NCBI GenBank assembly: GCA_046727435.1
Contig: JBKPCR010000441.1
Span: 1 to 14,489, forward strand
DNA length: 14,489 nucleotides
From: CAVPRW01 sp046727435 [NCBI: bacterium]
Lineage (GTDB): Bacteria > Tectomicrobia > Entotheonellia > J063
Direction of reading: 5' to 3'
The position numbers were made by a program, and so were the translations under genes. Of this stretch, positions 6,444 through 14,489 are shown in pieces. Under the pieces are notes generated by a model that did no database searches, was not told the DNA's origin, and worked only from the letters and a program-made list of their open reading frames with translations. Position 1 is the first letter of the stretch. Each line of letters begins with the position of its first letter.

Positions 6444-8807
6444 TTAATGAACATGTTTCGGCAGGGTGATAATAAACTCCGTATGCTCTCCCTCTGCTGT
6501 TTCCACGTTGAGCTGTCCTTTGTGCTCCTGCACAACGATATCGTAACTGATAGAGAGGCCCAGACCGGTCCCTGCTCCTGCCGGTTTTGTGGTAAAAAAG
6601 GGATGGAAGATTTTATCACGCACCTCCGGCGGAATGCCGTTGCCGTTATCGCGTATGCGTATTTCCACCCTGTCGCCTAGGTTGATCGTGCGCATGGAAA
6701 GCGTGGGGGAAAAGCCCTCTCCCATGGCTTTTCGCTTGGTATGGACCGCATAGCAGGCGTTGTTGATGACATTGAGAAACACCCGGCCGATGTCTTGCGG
6801 CACGACATCAGCCAGGCCAACGGAAGGGTCATAGTCCGTTTTGATACTGATGTTGAAGGAAACGTCCTGGGCACGCATCCCGTGATACGCCAGATTGACA
6901 TATTCCCCCAGCAATGTGTTGATATCAGTTAGCTCCCGCTCACCGGATTTTCCACTCGAATGCAAAAGCATGCTGTTAACAATACGGTCCGCCCGCTTGC
7001 CATGCTCATTTATTTTTTGAACATTTTGTTCAAGGTCGTATATAATAACTTCGATATGTGCAAGGGTTTCAGAATCCAGGCGATCTTTCTGCTTTGCAAT
7101 GTCTTCACGCAGCTCTTGAGTTAACTCTGCAGAAAGTTCTGCAAAATTGTTGACAAAGTTTAAGGGATTGCGAATCTCATGGGCGATGCCTGCCGTTAAC
7201 GCGCCCAGAGAGGCCAGTTTCTGTTGCATGATAATCTGGTCTTGCATGTCTCGAAGCCGTTGCAGGGCTTGTTCCAGCTCATCGTTTTTTGCTTGTAATT
7301 CCCGCGTTCTCTCTTCCACTTGACGTTCTAGGGTCCGGCTGTAGTCCGCTAACAACTTCTCTGCCCGCTTGCGCTCGGTGATATCGTTGAACGTGACGAC
7401 CGCGCCAACGATTTCGCCGCCTTCGTGAATGGGGGTGCTTATGTAGTCGATCGGGAAATTCGTCCCATCCTCTCGCCAGAACACTTCGTCTGTCGTACGA
7501 TGCACGATCCCATCTGTCAGCGCTGCATAGCTTGGACACGCTTCCCGAGGGTACGGCGTTCCGTCCAGCCTCGAGTGGTGCAGCATGTCGTGCACAGGCC
7601 GGCCGATCAGTTCCTCGACGGCATACCCGGTCATTCTCGCCGCAGCCGGATTCACAAAGGTCGCCTTGCCATGCCGGTCTAACCCACAGATCCCTTCGCC
7701 CGCCGATTCTAAAATTAGGGTCTCGTGACGCGTCAGCCGTGCAAGTGACTCGGCCATTTCGTCAAAGGCCCGGGCCAGTTGGCCCAGTTCCCCCTGCCCG
7801 TAAGGCAGCCCCGTGCGAGCGCTCAGCTCGCCAGCACCCAGCCGCTTCGTCGCGCTCATCAGGGCATTCACTGGGCTCAGGATGAACAGGTCAGCGCCAA
7901 CCCATGCCGCCACCAGCACCAGGACGCCAACGACCCCTAGCCCAGCGAGGTTGCGGGCAAGAATGCGGTCGGCCTCGGCAAAAGCGACTGCTCGAGGGAT
8001 GCCGATGCTCACGTACACGTCTCCGGCCCCCTGCGCACCGCGCAGCGGCGTGAAGGTAAAGAGGCGCGGGACACCGTCCACGTCGGGCGCCTCTCTCACG
8101 CCCTCGCGCTGAGCCAGAATGGTCTGCACGATAGACGCCTCGGGCAGAAATTGCCCGATCCATGTCTCCGGGTCGGGATAGCGGGCCAAGATTACCCCTT
8201 GGCGGTCGATCACGGTGAACGTCGAACCGCTGGGCAAGCGCGCTTCGGCCGCGAGTCGATTGAGCCAGGCCAAATCCAGCGCAGCAACGACCACCGCCTG
8301 CACTCGGTCCGCCTCGTCGAGGACGGGATAGCCGAAATTGATCGAGGCCTTGCGAGTGACGCGCCCGAGTTGGTACTCGCCGACGGCGAAGTCGTGGGTC
8401 TCGACGGCGCGTCGAAAATAGAGCCGATCGGCTGCGCTGACTGGGCCGGAGAGCGGGAGGGCACTGCAGAACGTCTCCCCATCCGGTTCCACCGCTGCGA
8501 GGTTGGCATAGCGCGGATATTGTTTCAGCAGCTCGGCGAAGAGTGAGCTGCACGCGGCTGGGTCGCGGCCGCGCACGGCGGGGAGTTGCGCTAGGGCGAT
8601 GAGGAGCTGGCGCGCCCCCTCAGTCAATTGTCCTTGATCGGTGGCGGCGATCCATGCCAGTCGCAGCGCCTGTTCCTGCACCTCCCCAGCGGCCAGCCGC
8701 CGCTGTTCCGAGGCCGTGTAGAGGATTAGGCCCAACGCCGGGACGACGGCGAGGAGGACGAGCAATAACAGGCGGACGCGAAGACTCGAAAACGACAATC
8801 GTCGCAT
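6444..8807 (-). CDS. Membrane sensor histidine kinase: double Cache, HAMP, PAS, HisKA, HATPase
   Basis: This is a 787-residue transmembrane kinase. TM1 is near residues 10-32 ([20 protein letters not shown]). A periplasmic sensor of about 250 residues with double-Cache features follows ([40 protein letters not shown]). TM2 is near 286-311, then HAMP, and a PAS domain at about 361-480 ([20 protein letters not shown], ending [11 protein letters not shown]). A coiled coil leads to HisKA with His543 in [20 protein letters not shown], and an HATPase with N box VINNACYAV and G boxes DNGNGIP and GTGLGLSI, ending LPKHVH. All catalytic boxes are present. It has no receiver of its own; neighbouring receivers are candidate targets. 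The ATG at 8805-8807 has GAGGGTG at 8813-8819 on the - strand; a GTG seven codons upstream is the alternative. The ligand is unknown; small organic acids or amino acids are typical for the fold. Confidence 0.93.
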   Translation of the reverse strand: MRRLSFSSLRVRLLLLVLLAVVPALGLILYTASEQRRLAAGEVQEQALRLAWIAATDQGQLTEGARQLLIALAQLPAVRGRDPAACSSLFAELLKQYPRYANLAAVEPDGETFCSALPLSGPVSAADRLYFRRAVETHDFAVGEYQLGRVTRKASINFGYPVLDEADRVQAVVVAALDLAWLNRLAAEARLPSGSTFTVIDRQGVILARYPDPETWIGQFLPEASIVQTILAQREGVREAPDVDGVPRLFTFTPLRGAQGAGDVYVSIGIPRAVAFAEADRILARNLAGLGVVGVLVLVAAWVGADLFILSPVNALMSATKRLGAGELSARTGLPYGQGELGQLARAFDEMAESLARLTRHETLILESAGEGICGLDRHGKATFVNPAAARMTGYAVEELIGRPVHDMLHHSRLDGTPYPREACPSYAALTDGIVHRTTDEVFWREDGTNFPIDYISTPIHEGGEIVGAVVTFNDITERKRAEKLLADYSRTLERQVEERTRELQAKNDELEQALQRLRDMQDQIIMQQKLASLGALTAGIAHEIRNPLNFVNNFAELSAELTQELREDIAKQKDRLDSETLAHIEVIIYDLEQNVQKINEHGKRADRIVNSMLLHSSGKSGERELTDINTLLGEYVNLAYHGMRAQDVSFNISIKTDYDPSVGLADVVPQDIGRVFLNVINNACYAVHTKRKAMGEGFSPTLSMRTINLGDRVEIRIRDNGNGIPPEVRDKIFHPFFTTKPAGAGTGLGLSISYDIVVQEHKGQLNVETAEGEHTEFIITLPKHVH

Positions 8808-8883
8808 GGGTTCACCCTCACGGCCCACCGGCGGTAGCGGCCAGCCTGGGAAGACTCATCGAGCTTTGCCCCCACGGTGAAGC

Positions 8884-9861
8884 TCAGAACCACCCCGAGC
8901 GCTTGAAGTAGACATAGAGGGATCCGCAGGCCACAAGCATCCCGCCTAGCACCAACGGGTAGCCAAAGGACCACCTGAGCTCGGGCATGAAATCGAAGTT
9001 CATGCCGTACAGGCCGGCGATCATGGTTGGCACCGCAATAATCCCGGCCCACCCCGCCAGCTTTTTCATCACCTCGTTCTGCCCGACCGCGATCAGCGAC
9101 AGGTTGGCCTCCAGCGCGGTAGTCAGCAGCTCGCGTAGGGTGTCTACCATCTCATTAATGCGGATCACGTGGTCGTAGACGTCGCGGAAGTAAGGTCGGG
9201 TATCCTCCGGGATCAGCTCGAGGTCGAAGCGCATCAAACGGTTACACATGTCAACCAGCGGCGAGACGGCCCGCTTGACTTCGAGCAGCTGTCGCTTGAG
9301 CTGGTAGATCCGATGCGTGGTCTCGCGACTAAACGCTTCACCGAAGATCTCCGCCTCGAGCGCCTCGAGCTCGTCTTCCAGGACATCAACGATCGGGAAG
9401 TACTGATCGACGATGAAGTCCATCAACGCATAGAGCGCGAACCCGGGGCCCTTACAGAGCAGCTGCGGGGTGGTTTCGCAGCGCGACCGTACCTCGGCAT
9501 AGGAGAGCGACGACCCGTGCCGCACCGAGACGACGTACCTAGCGCCGACGAAGATATGGGTTTCGCCGAAATCGATTCGCCCTTGCTCGCGATTCATCTG
9601 CGCGGTGCGCAGCACGACGAAGAGCGACTCGCCGTACCACTCGATCTTTGGCCGTTGGTGGGCGCGATGAGCGTCCTCGATCGCAAGATCGTGCAGGCCA
9701 AACTCCTGCTGGACCTGTCGCAGCAGGTCCTCCTTCGGCTCGTGTAGCCCAATCCAGATGAAGCGGTCTGTCTGCTTGAGCACCTCGCCGATGTCCTTCA
9801 CCTCGACGTCTGCGACCCGCCGCCCACCTGTGTAGGCTGCACAGTTGACGACCCCGCTCAT
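8884..9861 (-). CDS. corA: CorA-family Mg2+/Co2+ transport protein
   Basis: A 325-residue inner-membrane divalent cation channel of the CorA family, pentameric in known members. The large N-terminal cytoplasmic domain has [20 protein letters not shown] and [20 protein letters not shown], then long helices ([34 protein letters not shown]). Near the C-terminus the selectivity signature YGMNF (residues 285-289) sits between TM1 ([12 protein letters not shown]) and TM2 ([19 protein letters not shown]), and the protein ends in the basic KRSGWF. Everything expected is present. Its ATG overlaps the TGA of the preceding REC-HAMP gene (ATGA at 9858-9861), so translation is coupled. corA is more often a lone gene; its position inside a signalling operon is unusual. 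Confidence 0.93.
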   Translation of the reverse strand: MSGVVNCAAYTGGRRVADVEVKDIGEVLKQTDRFIWIGLHEPKEDLLRQVQQEFGLHDLAIEDAHRAHQRPKIEWYGESLFVVLRTAQMNREQGRIDFGETHIFVGARYVVSVRHGSSLSYAEVRSRCETTPQLLCKGPGFALYALMDFIVDQYFPIVDVLEDELEALEAEIFGEAFSRETTHRIYQLKRQLLEVKRAVSPLVDMCNRLMRFDLELIPEDTRPYFRDVYDHVIRINEMVDTLRELLTTALEANLSLIAVGQNEVMKKLAGWAGIIAVPTMIAGLYGMNFDFMPELRWSFGYPLVLGGMLVACGSLYVYFKRSGWF

Positions 9862-10571
9862 GTTTGTTCTCCTTCGCCCGTCTGTTCAGCTGCTCTGGAG
9901 CGTAACGCGTGCGCCCGTTGCTGCAAACGGCGAAAATAGTCGCTCTCGGTGACCTCTGCCACCAGGCGCGCCTTCCTGGCCTCGTCGATCTTGATGCGGA
10001 GCTCCTGCACCTCTTGTTTCAGGCGTTGCTCACGGGCATAGACCTTGCGCGCCATCTGTTGGAAGACCCGCCCCAAGCGCCCCAGTTCGCCGCCGCACTC
10101 GGCGACGACATCCAGGCTTGCGACATCGAACTCGCCGGCCTCGATGGCCGCCGCCGTGTCCGTGAGACGCGCGACTTGCTGCAGGTAGTGCTGCACATGG
10201 TGCAGGGTGCGGTTGATGGTGATTTCTAAATCCTGAAAATCTATGGGTTTGGTTATGAAGTCATAGGCGCCGCGATTCATCGCCCCCCTGATGTTAGCCA
10301 TATCGCCGTAAGCAGAGATGATCACGGCCCTGAGGACGGGATTAAGGTCATCGAGTTTCTCTACCAGCGTGAGGCCATCCATTTCGGGCATGTTGATGTC
10401 GGCCAGTACGAGGTCGATCTGCGGGTCTGTTTGCAACTTTTCCAGCGCGTCTACTCCATTGCGAGCAAAGACAAATTCGAACTCTTTGTCGCGAATTTGT
10501 TTGCGAAATTTCTGGCGAATCAGGAGCTCCAAATCGGGCTCGTCATCCACCACCAATATTTTGGCGGGCAT
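9858..10571 (-). CDS. Response regulator: REC, soluble HAMP, coiled coil
   Basis: A 237-residue cytoplasmic regulator. Residues 1-122 form a receiver: acidic pair Asp9/Asp10, phospho-acceptor Asp58 in [11 protein letters not shown], Ser/Thr switch in VIISAYGD and Lys108 in ITKPID. Residues about 126-178 read as a HAMP linker without membrane helices ([10 protein letters not shown] ... [20 protein letters not shown]). A coiled coil follows, [20 protein letters not shown] and then [20 protein letters not shown]; from memory this tail recurs in signalling proteins of cyanobacteria and other phyla. There is no DNA-binding or enzymatic output, so it probably works by protein contact. The ATG at 10569-10571 has a strong AAGGAG; the frame stays open further upstream, but that stretch covers a relic and is not credible. 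It is coupled to corA by an ATGA overlap. Confidence 0.88.
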   Translation of the reverse strand: MPAKILVVDDEPDLELLIRQKFRKQIRDKEFEFVFARNGVDALEKLQTDPQIDLVLADINMPEMDGLTLVEKLDDLNPVLRAVIISAYGDMANIRGAMNRGAYDFITKPIDFQDLEITINRTLHHVQHYLQQVARLTDTAAAIEAGEFDVASLDVVAECGGELGRLGRVFQQMARKVYAREQRLKQEVQELRIKIDEARKARLVAEVTESDYFRRLQQRAHALRSRAAEQTGEGEQT

Positions 10572-10577
10572 ATGTGA

Positions 10578-10583
10578 CTCCTT
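10578..10583 (-). promoter_or_regulatory. Ribosome binding site fixing the REC-HAMP start
   Basis: AAGGAG on the - strand, six bases before the ATG at 10569-10571, selects [10 protein letters not shown] as the N-terminus over the 35-codon longer open frame. Confidence 0.75.
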
Positions 10584-10654
10584 ACGTGTGCGGCAGTTCC
10601 AGGCCGCCTTGCACGAACCGTATAGCCCATCGATGTCGCTGGGGGCGGTGAGCT

Positions 10655-10768
10655 CGCTCCGGTGGAAGGCTGGCAAGATCGAAAGCTGCTATCGGTGGGC
10701 GTGGTCCTACGCCGTTGGCCGCTGCTTTTCGCGTCCCGTCGAATGCTCAACTGTCGCTATTTGAGTAA
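10655..10768 (+). pseudogene. Relic: 3' end of a second PA0069-type radical SAM gene
   Basis: In the + frame ending at TAA 10766-10768 the translation includes [20 protein letters not shown] and ends RVPSNAQLSLFE. The intact gene at 169-1230 ends LACRKAGIDGRGPTLSTAAF then RIPSDTQLSLFE. Nineteen bases are identical (1208-1226 and 10746-10764). Upstream of about 10655 the similarity fades, and the region belongs to the - strand leader of the REC-HAMP gene. Only about 37 codons remain, so it cannot encode the enzyme. It is in the same orientation as the intact gene, opposite to everything around it. Confidence 0.8.
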
Positions 10769-10837
10769 TCCTGCTGCGGCATTCGGGGAAACCTTCGCCC
10801 CAGGTCGTCATGCAATGCACTCGGGGCCATCCTGCTC
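10769..10837. other. Intergenic remainder between the cyclase stop and the radical SAM relic
   Basis: Together with the relic this makes a 266-base gap between the cyclase and REC-HAMP genes. I see no gene or strong terminator. GGGG 10787-10790 and CCCC 10798-10801 could pair weakly. The gap may hold a promoter for the corA part of the cluster, but no clear boxes are visible. Confidence 0.3.
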
Positions 10838-12919
10838 TCACCTGCCAGGGTGGTGTTGCGCATCCAAAGATGCCGCTCTCCATGAGAGACCATGCAGAAA
10901 CGTCGCGACTTCCGGTGGTATGGAGGTGAAGCGGACCGCAAACGAGGCGCGCCTATCTGTTGGTGTCCCCACAATCTTCCCGTAGAGGTCGCCAGCGATC
11001 TCTTCTCCTGTGGCGCCTATGAGCCGTATTTTGATATCACTCAGCGGGGAAACGGGATGTTCCGAGCGTACTTCTCCCCCCTTGACTGATAGCTGCACGA
11101 AAGCACCCGTGCACACGGTACCACCAACATGCTTCCCTTCCAGTACGGTATACCATAGGGGTATCTCTGTATGGAGAGGAAGGAACATCGCTTCGCGCTC
11201 CGGCAGAAACAGATTGTACTCCCCACCAATACCTCGCACATCGTAGAGGGTGACCGGCTGTTCAATCCCTTTGGCTTCGACGGCTATCTGCGCCTCAATC
11301 GTAAGATCGGGCCCGGCCGCTTGCCGGGTGGCTTCGGAGATCAGGATCTGGCCGCCTACGGTGTAGGACTCGATGCGCGCCGTGAGGTTCACATGCGGGC
11401 CGACGAGGCCATACTTGGCGCGTTTGTGCGAGCCGATATTCCCCACCACCACTTCACCGGTGTTCACGCCAACGCCCATTTCTACTTCGGGCAGGCCTTC
11501 ATCTCGGTTCTGCGCGTTCACCGTCGCCATGGCCAATTGCATGGACACGGCACAAACGACCGCCCGTTGCGCGTGGTCATCCATCCGTAAGGGGGCCCCA
11601 AAGATGACAAATATCGCGTCGCCGATGAACTCATCGATGGTGCCCTGGTACTCCATGATGATATCGACCATGGTCCCCAGGTAACGATTTAAGATCGTCA
11701 CGACCTGCTCCGGCCCCAAGCGCCCGGAGAGCGACGTGAAGCCTCGTAAATCCGCCATCAAGATGGTGACCTGGCGTTTCTCCCCTCCAAGCTTCAACCC
11801 CTCGGGCGAGTCCAATAAGCTGGTGACGACTTCGTCGGTCAGGTAGCGTCCGAAGGTCGTGCGAATGAACCGATTGCGTAACTCGAGCTGCTCGGCGAGC
11901 CGCTGGATTTCCTGGATCGCCCGCTTGAGGGAGAGTTGTGTCCGGATGCGGGCCAGGACGACGGGAAAATCGAGCGGTTTCGTCACGTAGTCATTCGCTC
12001 CGAGGGTCAAGGCTGCGACGATATCACGGCTCTGATCGCTTGCCGTGGCCATAATGACGGGCAACTCTACCGCTGAATGAGACTGCCGAAGGATGGTGAG
12101 CACCTCAAATCCACTCATGCCCGGCATCATGATATCGAGGAGCACCAGATCGAACGGCTGCGTCATGAGCATCTGCAGGGCCTGACGTCCGTCAGCCGCG
12201 ACGGCGACGCGGTAGCCGCGTTGCACAAGACGACGGGACAAGACGTCACGGTTGATCTCCTCGTCATCAACAACCAGCAGGGAGCCATGAACGCTTTGGA
12301 CTCCCTCCTCCCTAGCCTTCATGGGCGGCTGGAGAGCGGTCTCTATCCCGCGGCTTGTGGACAAGACGGGGGGAACCTCCCGGTCAAGGTCTCCTGCCGT
12401 CGCTTGCAAGGTTGCACCATTGGCCATGTCGGTGATCAGCAGCAGAAAGTGCTGAGCCGCGTCGGCAATTTTTTGAAGATCGGGCAGGAGGTCCTCCTGG
12501 CTCCGGTTGGCGGCATCTTCCAGCAACATCTCGCTGTAGCCGATAATGGCCGTGACCGGGGTCAGCAGCACGGACTGCAGCTGAGCGGCGAACGTATGTG
12601 GGTTGAGGCGGGAAGGGCTGACCTCGAGCCTGGCAGGGTCGAAGATATCGTTGACGTGGGCCAGGAGCTGGGTGCTGGCCCGATGAATCCGCTGAAGGTC
12701 AGGGAGGAAGTCCTCCTGGTCCCGGTCGGCGGCGTCCTCCAACAACATCTCACTATAACCGATCATGGCGTTGAGCGGCGTGCGCAGCTGATGGCGCATG
12801 TGCGCCAGGAAAGCCCGCTCAATTGCGCTGGCGTCGAGCCCCCGGTCAGGCGCCGCCTGGGGCGATGGTACGGAGCGCGGGGGGGTGACCAGTGGGGATG
12901 CCCGGCCATCATCGTTCAT
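10838..12919 (-). CDS. Class III nucleotide cyclase with duplicated HisKA-like segment, REC and PilZ-like tail
   Basis: A 693-residue multidomain signalling protein. Residues 38-92 resemble a HisKA dimerisation helix pair with His43 (MRHQLRTPLNAMIGYSEMLL); residues 111-165 repeat it (SVLLTPVTAIIGYSEMLLED) but have Ser116 at the His position. No HATPase domain follows. A receiver spans about 212-330 (Asp218/219, Asp262 in LVLLDIMMPGM, Lys314), then a signalling helix (IQEIQRLAEQLELRNRFIR). A class III cyclase domain covers about 378-560: metal Asp390 (MADLRGF) and Asp434 (FIGDAIFVIFGAP), transition-state Asn511 and Arg515. The base-selecting positions are Glu430 and Gly504 instead of Lys and Asp. 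Residues about 575-680 (YTVLEGKHVGGTV ... RFTSIPPEVATFL) look PilZ-like without the classic RxxxR. The product is cAMP or cGMP. The ATG overlaps the receiver gene upstream by 11 bases; AGGA lies about 13 bases ahead. Confidence 0.9.
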   Translation of the reverse strand: MNDDGRASPLVTPPRSVPSPQAAPDRGLDASAIERAFLAHMRHQLRTPLNAMIGYSEMLLEDAADRDQEDFLPDLQRIHRASTQLLAHVNDIFDPARLEVSPSRLNPHTFAAQLQSVLLTPVTAIIGYSEMLLEDAANRSQEDLLPDLQKIADAAQHFLLLITDMANGATLQATAGDLDREVPPVLSTSRGIETALQPPMKAREEGVQSVHGSLLVVDDEEINRDVLSRRLVQRGYRVAVAADGRQALQMLMTQPFDLVLLDIMMPGMSGFEVLTILRQSHSAVELPVIMATASDQSRDIVAALTLGANDYVTKPLDFPVVLARIRTQLSLKRAIQEIQRLAEQLELRNRFIRTTFGRYLTDEVVTSLLDSPEGLKLGGEKRQVTILMADLRGFTSLSGRLGPEQVVTILNRYLGTMVDIIMEYQGTIDEFIGDAIFVIFGAPLRMDDHAQRAVVCAVSMQLAMATVNAQNRDEGLPEVEMGVGVNTGEVVVGNIGSHKRAKYGLVGPHVNLTARIESYTVGGQILISEATRQAAGPDLTIEAQIAVEAKGIEQPVTLYDVRGIGGEYNLFLPEREAMFLPLHTEIPLWYTVLEGKHVGGTVCTGAFVQLSVKGGEVRSEHPVSPLSDIKIRLIGATGEEIAGDLYGKIVGTPTDRRASFAVRFTSIPPEVATFLHGLSWRAASLDAQHHPGR
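12431..12799 (-). repeat. Tandem in-frame duplication of the HisKA-like segment
   Basis: Two copies (about 12650-12799 and 12431-12580) lie 219 bases (73 codons) apart. GTCCTCCTGG at 12491 and 12710, and CCGGT(T/C)GGCGGC, AACATCTC and ATGGC in both copies, show the homology at DNA level. Protein copies share IGYSEMLLEDAA and PDLQ. The second copy has lost the His. The retained DNA similarity suggests a fairly recent duplication within this gene. Confidence 0.8.
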
Positions 12920-13292
12920 GATGAGACTGCTTTCCTAAGAGCGCCTCGATTTTTGACAGTAATCTGGACAACTCGATCGGCTTGGCGTCATAGTCGTCGC
13001 AGCCCGCCTCCAGGGCTTTTTCTCGGTCCCCCGACATGGCATGGGCCGTGAGGGCCAGCACCGGAATGGCCATCGTCTCGGATGCCGCCTTCAACCGCCG
13101 CGTGGCTTCCCATCCATCCATGACCGGCAGACTCATGTCCATCAAGATCAGATCGGGAGCTGCTGCCTGGGCCAGTGCCACTCCCTCCTGACCATCGACG
13201 GCGATAACCACCTCATACCCCCGGCGCTGCAGACGTCGGGAGAGCATATCCCGGTTCATCTCGTTATCCTCGACTAAAAGGATCTTCGGCAT
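12909..13292 (-). CDS. Single-domain response regulator (CheY/DivK-like receiver)
   Basis: A 127-residue stand-alone receiver. The acidic pocket is Glu8/Asp9 (LLVEDNEMNRD), the phospho-acceptor Asp52 in LILMDMSLPVMDGWEA, the switch Thr82 in LALTAHAM, and Lys104 in DAKPIE. There is no output domain, so it acts as a phosphate shuttle or docks on a partner. It lies between the hybrid kinase (83 bases away) and the cyclase (11-base overlap). The simplest reading is transfer of phosphate from the hybrid kinase to or alongside the cyclase protein, whose own receiver begins similarly (VVDDEEINRDVLSRRLVQRG). GAGAGGA precedes the ATG at 13290-13292 on the - strand. Confidence 0.92.
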   Translation of the reverse strand: MPKILLVEDNEMNRDMLSRRLQRRGYEVVIAVDGQEGVALAQAAAPDLILMDMSLPVMDGWEATRRLKAASETMAIPVLALTAHAMSGDREKALEAGCDDYDAKPIELSRLLSKIEALLGKQSHHER

Positions 13293-13375
13293 GCCGCTCG
13301 TCCTCTCTCCGACACAGGTTGGCGTCCGTCAGGGTATGGTGAGCGATCGGCGGTCAGCGCTCAGCCTTCTCGACT
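13293..13375. other. Short intergenic gap
   Basis: Eighty-three bases separate the hybrid kinase stop from the receiver start. Apart from the receiver's Shine-Dalgarno I see no terminator or clear promoter, consistent with co-transcription. Confidence 0.4.
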
Positions 13376-14489
13376 CTATTGTCGGGCGAGAAAAGCCGTC
13401 ACCAGGTCACGGATCTCAACCAGCAAGGCCTCGCGGCTGTATGCCCCCTTCTGCAGGATTTTGGCCACATATCCATTCAGCCGCAAGTGGTCCTCCGCGG
13501 TCAGGTTCTTAGCGGTGACCACGACAATCGGAATCGACCGCCAACCTTCCCGCTCGCGCAACGCCTCGACAACCTCGAACCCATCCATCTCCGGCATCAT
13601 GAGGTCGAGCAGGATCAGCGCGGGTCGCTGTTCCGCCACGCGCTGCAAGGCGACGCGCCCGTTTTCGGCCGTGGTCACGACCCAGCCCTCATGCTCTAAG
13701 GTGCGTTGCAGGATCTCACGTGACGCCGAGTCGTCCTCGACGACAAGAACCAGGTGGGAGGGATCCGCACCCCAGTATTTCTTCAGAACCGCCATGAGAC
13801 GGTCGCGATCGACGGGCTTGGTCAAGTAGTCCGCAGCTCCCAGGGCATAGCCCAGATTTTTATCATCCACGATAGTGAGCATGATGACCGGGATGTCGGC
13901 TAGCGCTGCATCAGCTTTCAAAGCCGTCAGCACGGCCCAACCATCCATGCCCGGCATCATCACGTCGAGTGTGATCGCGCTGGGGTGCAACTCCCTGGCC
14001 AGGCGCAGCCCCTCCTCACCTCCTGCTGCACAGACCACCCGAATGCCTTCTCGACTGAGCGAGCGCTGCAGCAGTTCACGCACAGCGGGGTCGTCATCGA
14101 TGACGAGGACTGCCCCCCTGGCCACCGGCAGGACTTCCGATGGGGATTCCACAGATGGCACGGGTTGTGTCCTGGGATCGTCGACCACGGCCGGCAACGT
14201 CATACAAAAGGTGGACCCTTGGCCCAGTTCACTTTCGACGCTGATGTCCCCACCCATCATCTGACAGAAGTGTTTGGTGATCGCCAGCCCCAGCCCGGTG
14301 CCGCCGTACTGCCGCGTCGTGGAGGCGTCAGCCTGCGTGAAGGGTTGGAAAAGCCTCGCCAGCTGCTCCGGCGTCATGCCGATCCCCGTATCGCTGACCC
14401 GGAACGTCACCCGGTCCACATGGTCCACGACCTCGCGACTCACCTCCAGGGAGATGATGCCCCCCTGCGTGAATTTACAGGCATTACTG
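13376..14489 (-). CDS. Hybrid histidine kinase, C-terminal part: HATPase, REC, REC (5' end beyond window)
   Basis: The frame is open to the right edge, so about 370 C-terminal residues of a larger protein are visible. It begins inside the ATPase N box ([10 protein letters not shown]), with G1 box VSDTGIGM, then [20 protein letters not shown] and [12 protein letters not shown] Pro-rich linker leads to a first receiver (VLVIDDDP, phospho-acceptor Asp in [14 protein letters not shown], Lys in YLTKPVD) and a second ([25 protein letters not shown]). In the second the usual Lys-Pro is [10 protein letters not shown], a variant I associate with terminal receivers of this kinase class. The sensor and HisKA are outside the window; an internal Met at 14441-14443 is not the start. 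It is the first visible gene of the - strand cluster and ends in TAG at 13376-13378. Confidence 0.9.
   Translation of the reverse strand, partial: SNACKFTQGGIISLEVSREVVDHVDRVTFRVSDTGIGMTPEQLARLFQPFTQADASTTRQYGGTGLGLAITKHFCQMMGGDISVESELGQGSTFCMTLPAVVDDPRTQPVPSVESPSEVLPVARGAVLVIDDDPAVRELLQRSLSREGIRVVCAAGGEEGLRLARELHPSAITLDVMMPGMDGWAVLTALKADAALADIPVIMLTIVDDKNLGYALGAADYLTKPVDRDRLMAVLKKYWGADPSHLVLVVEDDSASREILQRTLEHEGWVVTTAENGRVALQRVAEQRPALILLDLMMPEMDGFEVVEALREREGWRSIPIVVVTAKNLTAEDHLRLNGYVAKILQKGAYSREALLVEIRDLVTAFLARQ

Noticed and set aside
5602-6447. A 281-codon + strand open frame opposite the MinD-like gene.
   Set aside because: It is His/Asp/Gln-rich, typical of antisense translation; the - strand product is an unmistakable P-loop ATPase.
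10572-10676. A longer REC-HAMP protein starting at 10676.
   Set aside because: The receiver fold begins at [10 protein letters not shown] with AAGGAG in front; the extra residues have no domain and cover the radical SAM relic region.
1208-10764. Calling the 19-base repeats attL/attR of an integrated island.
   Set aside because: Homology extends beyond 19 bases as diverged coding sequence and there is no integrase or mobility gene between the copies; kept only as a hypothesis.
12077-13051. A 324-codon + strand open frame opposite the cyclase and receiver genes.
   Set aside because: It is antisense to two well-supported genes and has no recognisable domain or start signal.

Overview
The window is bacterial chromosomal DNA with a fairly high GC content. 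It carries one gene on the + strand at the left edge, followed by a long run of nine genes all on the - strand, which are therefore read from right to left. The families suggest a free-living Gram-negative or candidate-phylum bacterium rich in signalling proteins, for instance something near Nitrospirota or Methylomirabilota/Rokubacteria. That placement is an impression from protein style and is weak. There is no rRNA, tRNA, CRISPR array, transposase or integrase that I can see.

Left part (1-1788): a complete PA0069-type radical SAM gene, then about 560 bases without an intact gene. This gap is a scrap yard. It holds a + strand fragment resembling the N-terminal leader of class III cyclase/AAA ATPase signalling proteins. 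Directly abutting it is a - strand fragment of the 5' end of a MinD-like gene related to the intact copy at 5653-6408. A short open frame lies between that fragment and the permease gene.

Main part (1789-14489, all -): in transcription order these are a hybrid histidine kinase running off the right edge (ATPase, REC, REC); a single-domain receiver; a receiver/class III cyclase protein with a duplicated HisKA-like segment and a PilZ-like tail; a soluble REC-HAMP-coiled-coil regulator; a CorA-type divalent cation channel; a membrane histidine kinase (double Cache, HAMP, PAS, HisKA, HATPase); a MinD-like ATPase whose Walker A begins with Arg; a glutamate-dehydrogenase-family enzyme with an added winged-helix-like N-terminal domain; and an APC-family permease. 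Several junctions are tight: an ATGA overlap between the REC-HAMP gene and corA, an 11-base overlap between the receiver and the cyclase, and 35 bases between the kinase and minD-like genes. At least parts are therefore translated together.

Reading as a system (inference): two kinases and three receiver-containing proteins could relay a signal to a nucleotide cyclase and a MinD-like switch, with Mg2+ transport, amino-acid uptake and glutamate/2-oxoglutarate interconversion as the metabolic end. The best candidates for something undescribed are the HTH-fused dehydrogenase beside the Arg-Walker MinD, the cyclase with Glu/Gly at its base-selecting positions and a His-less second HisKA copy, and the relics (radical SAM 3' end, minD 5' end) that duplicate pieces of intact genes of the same window.
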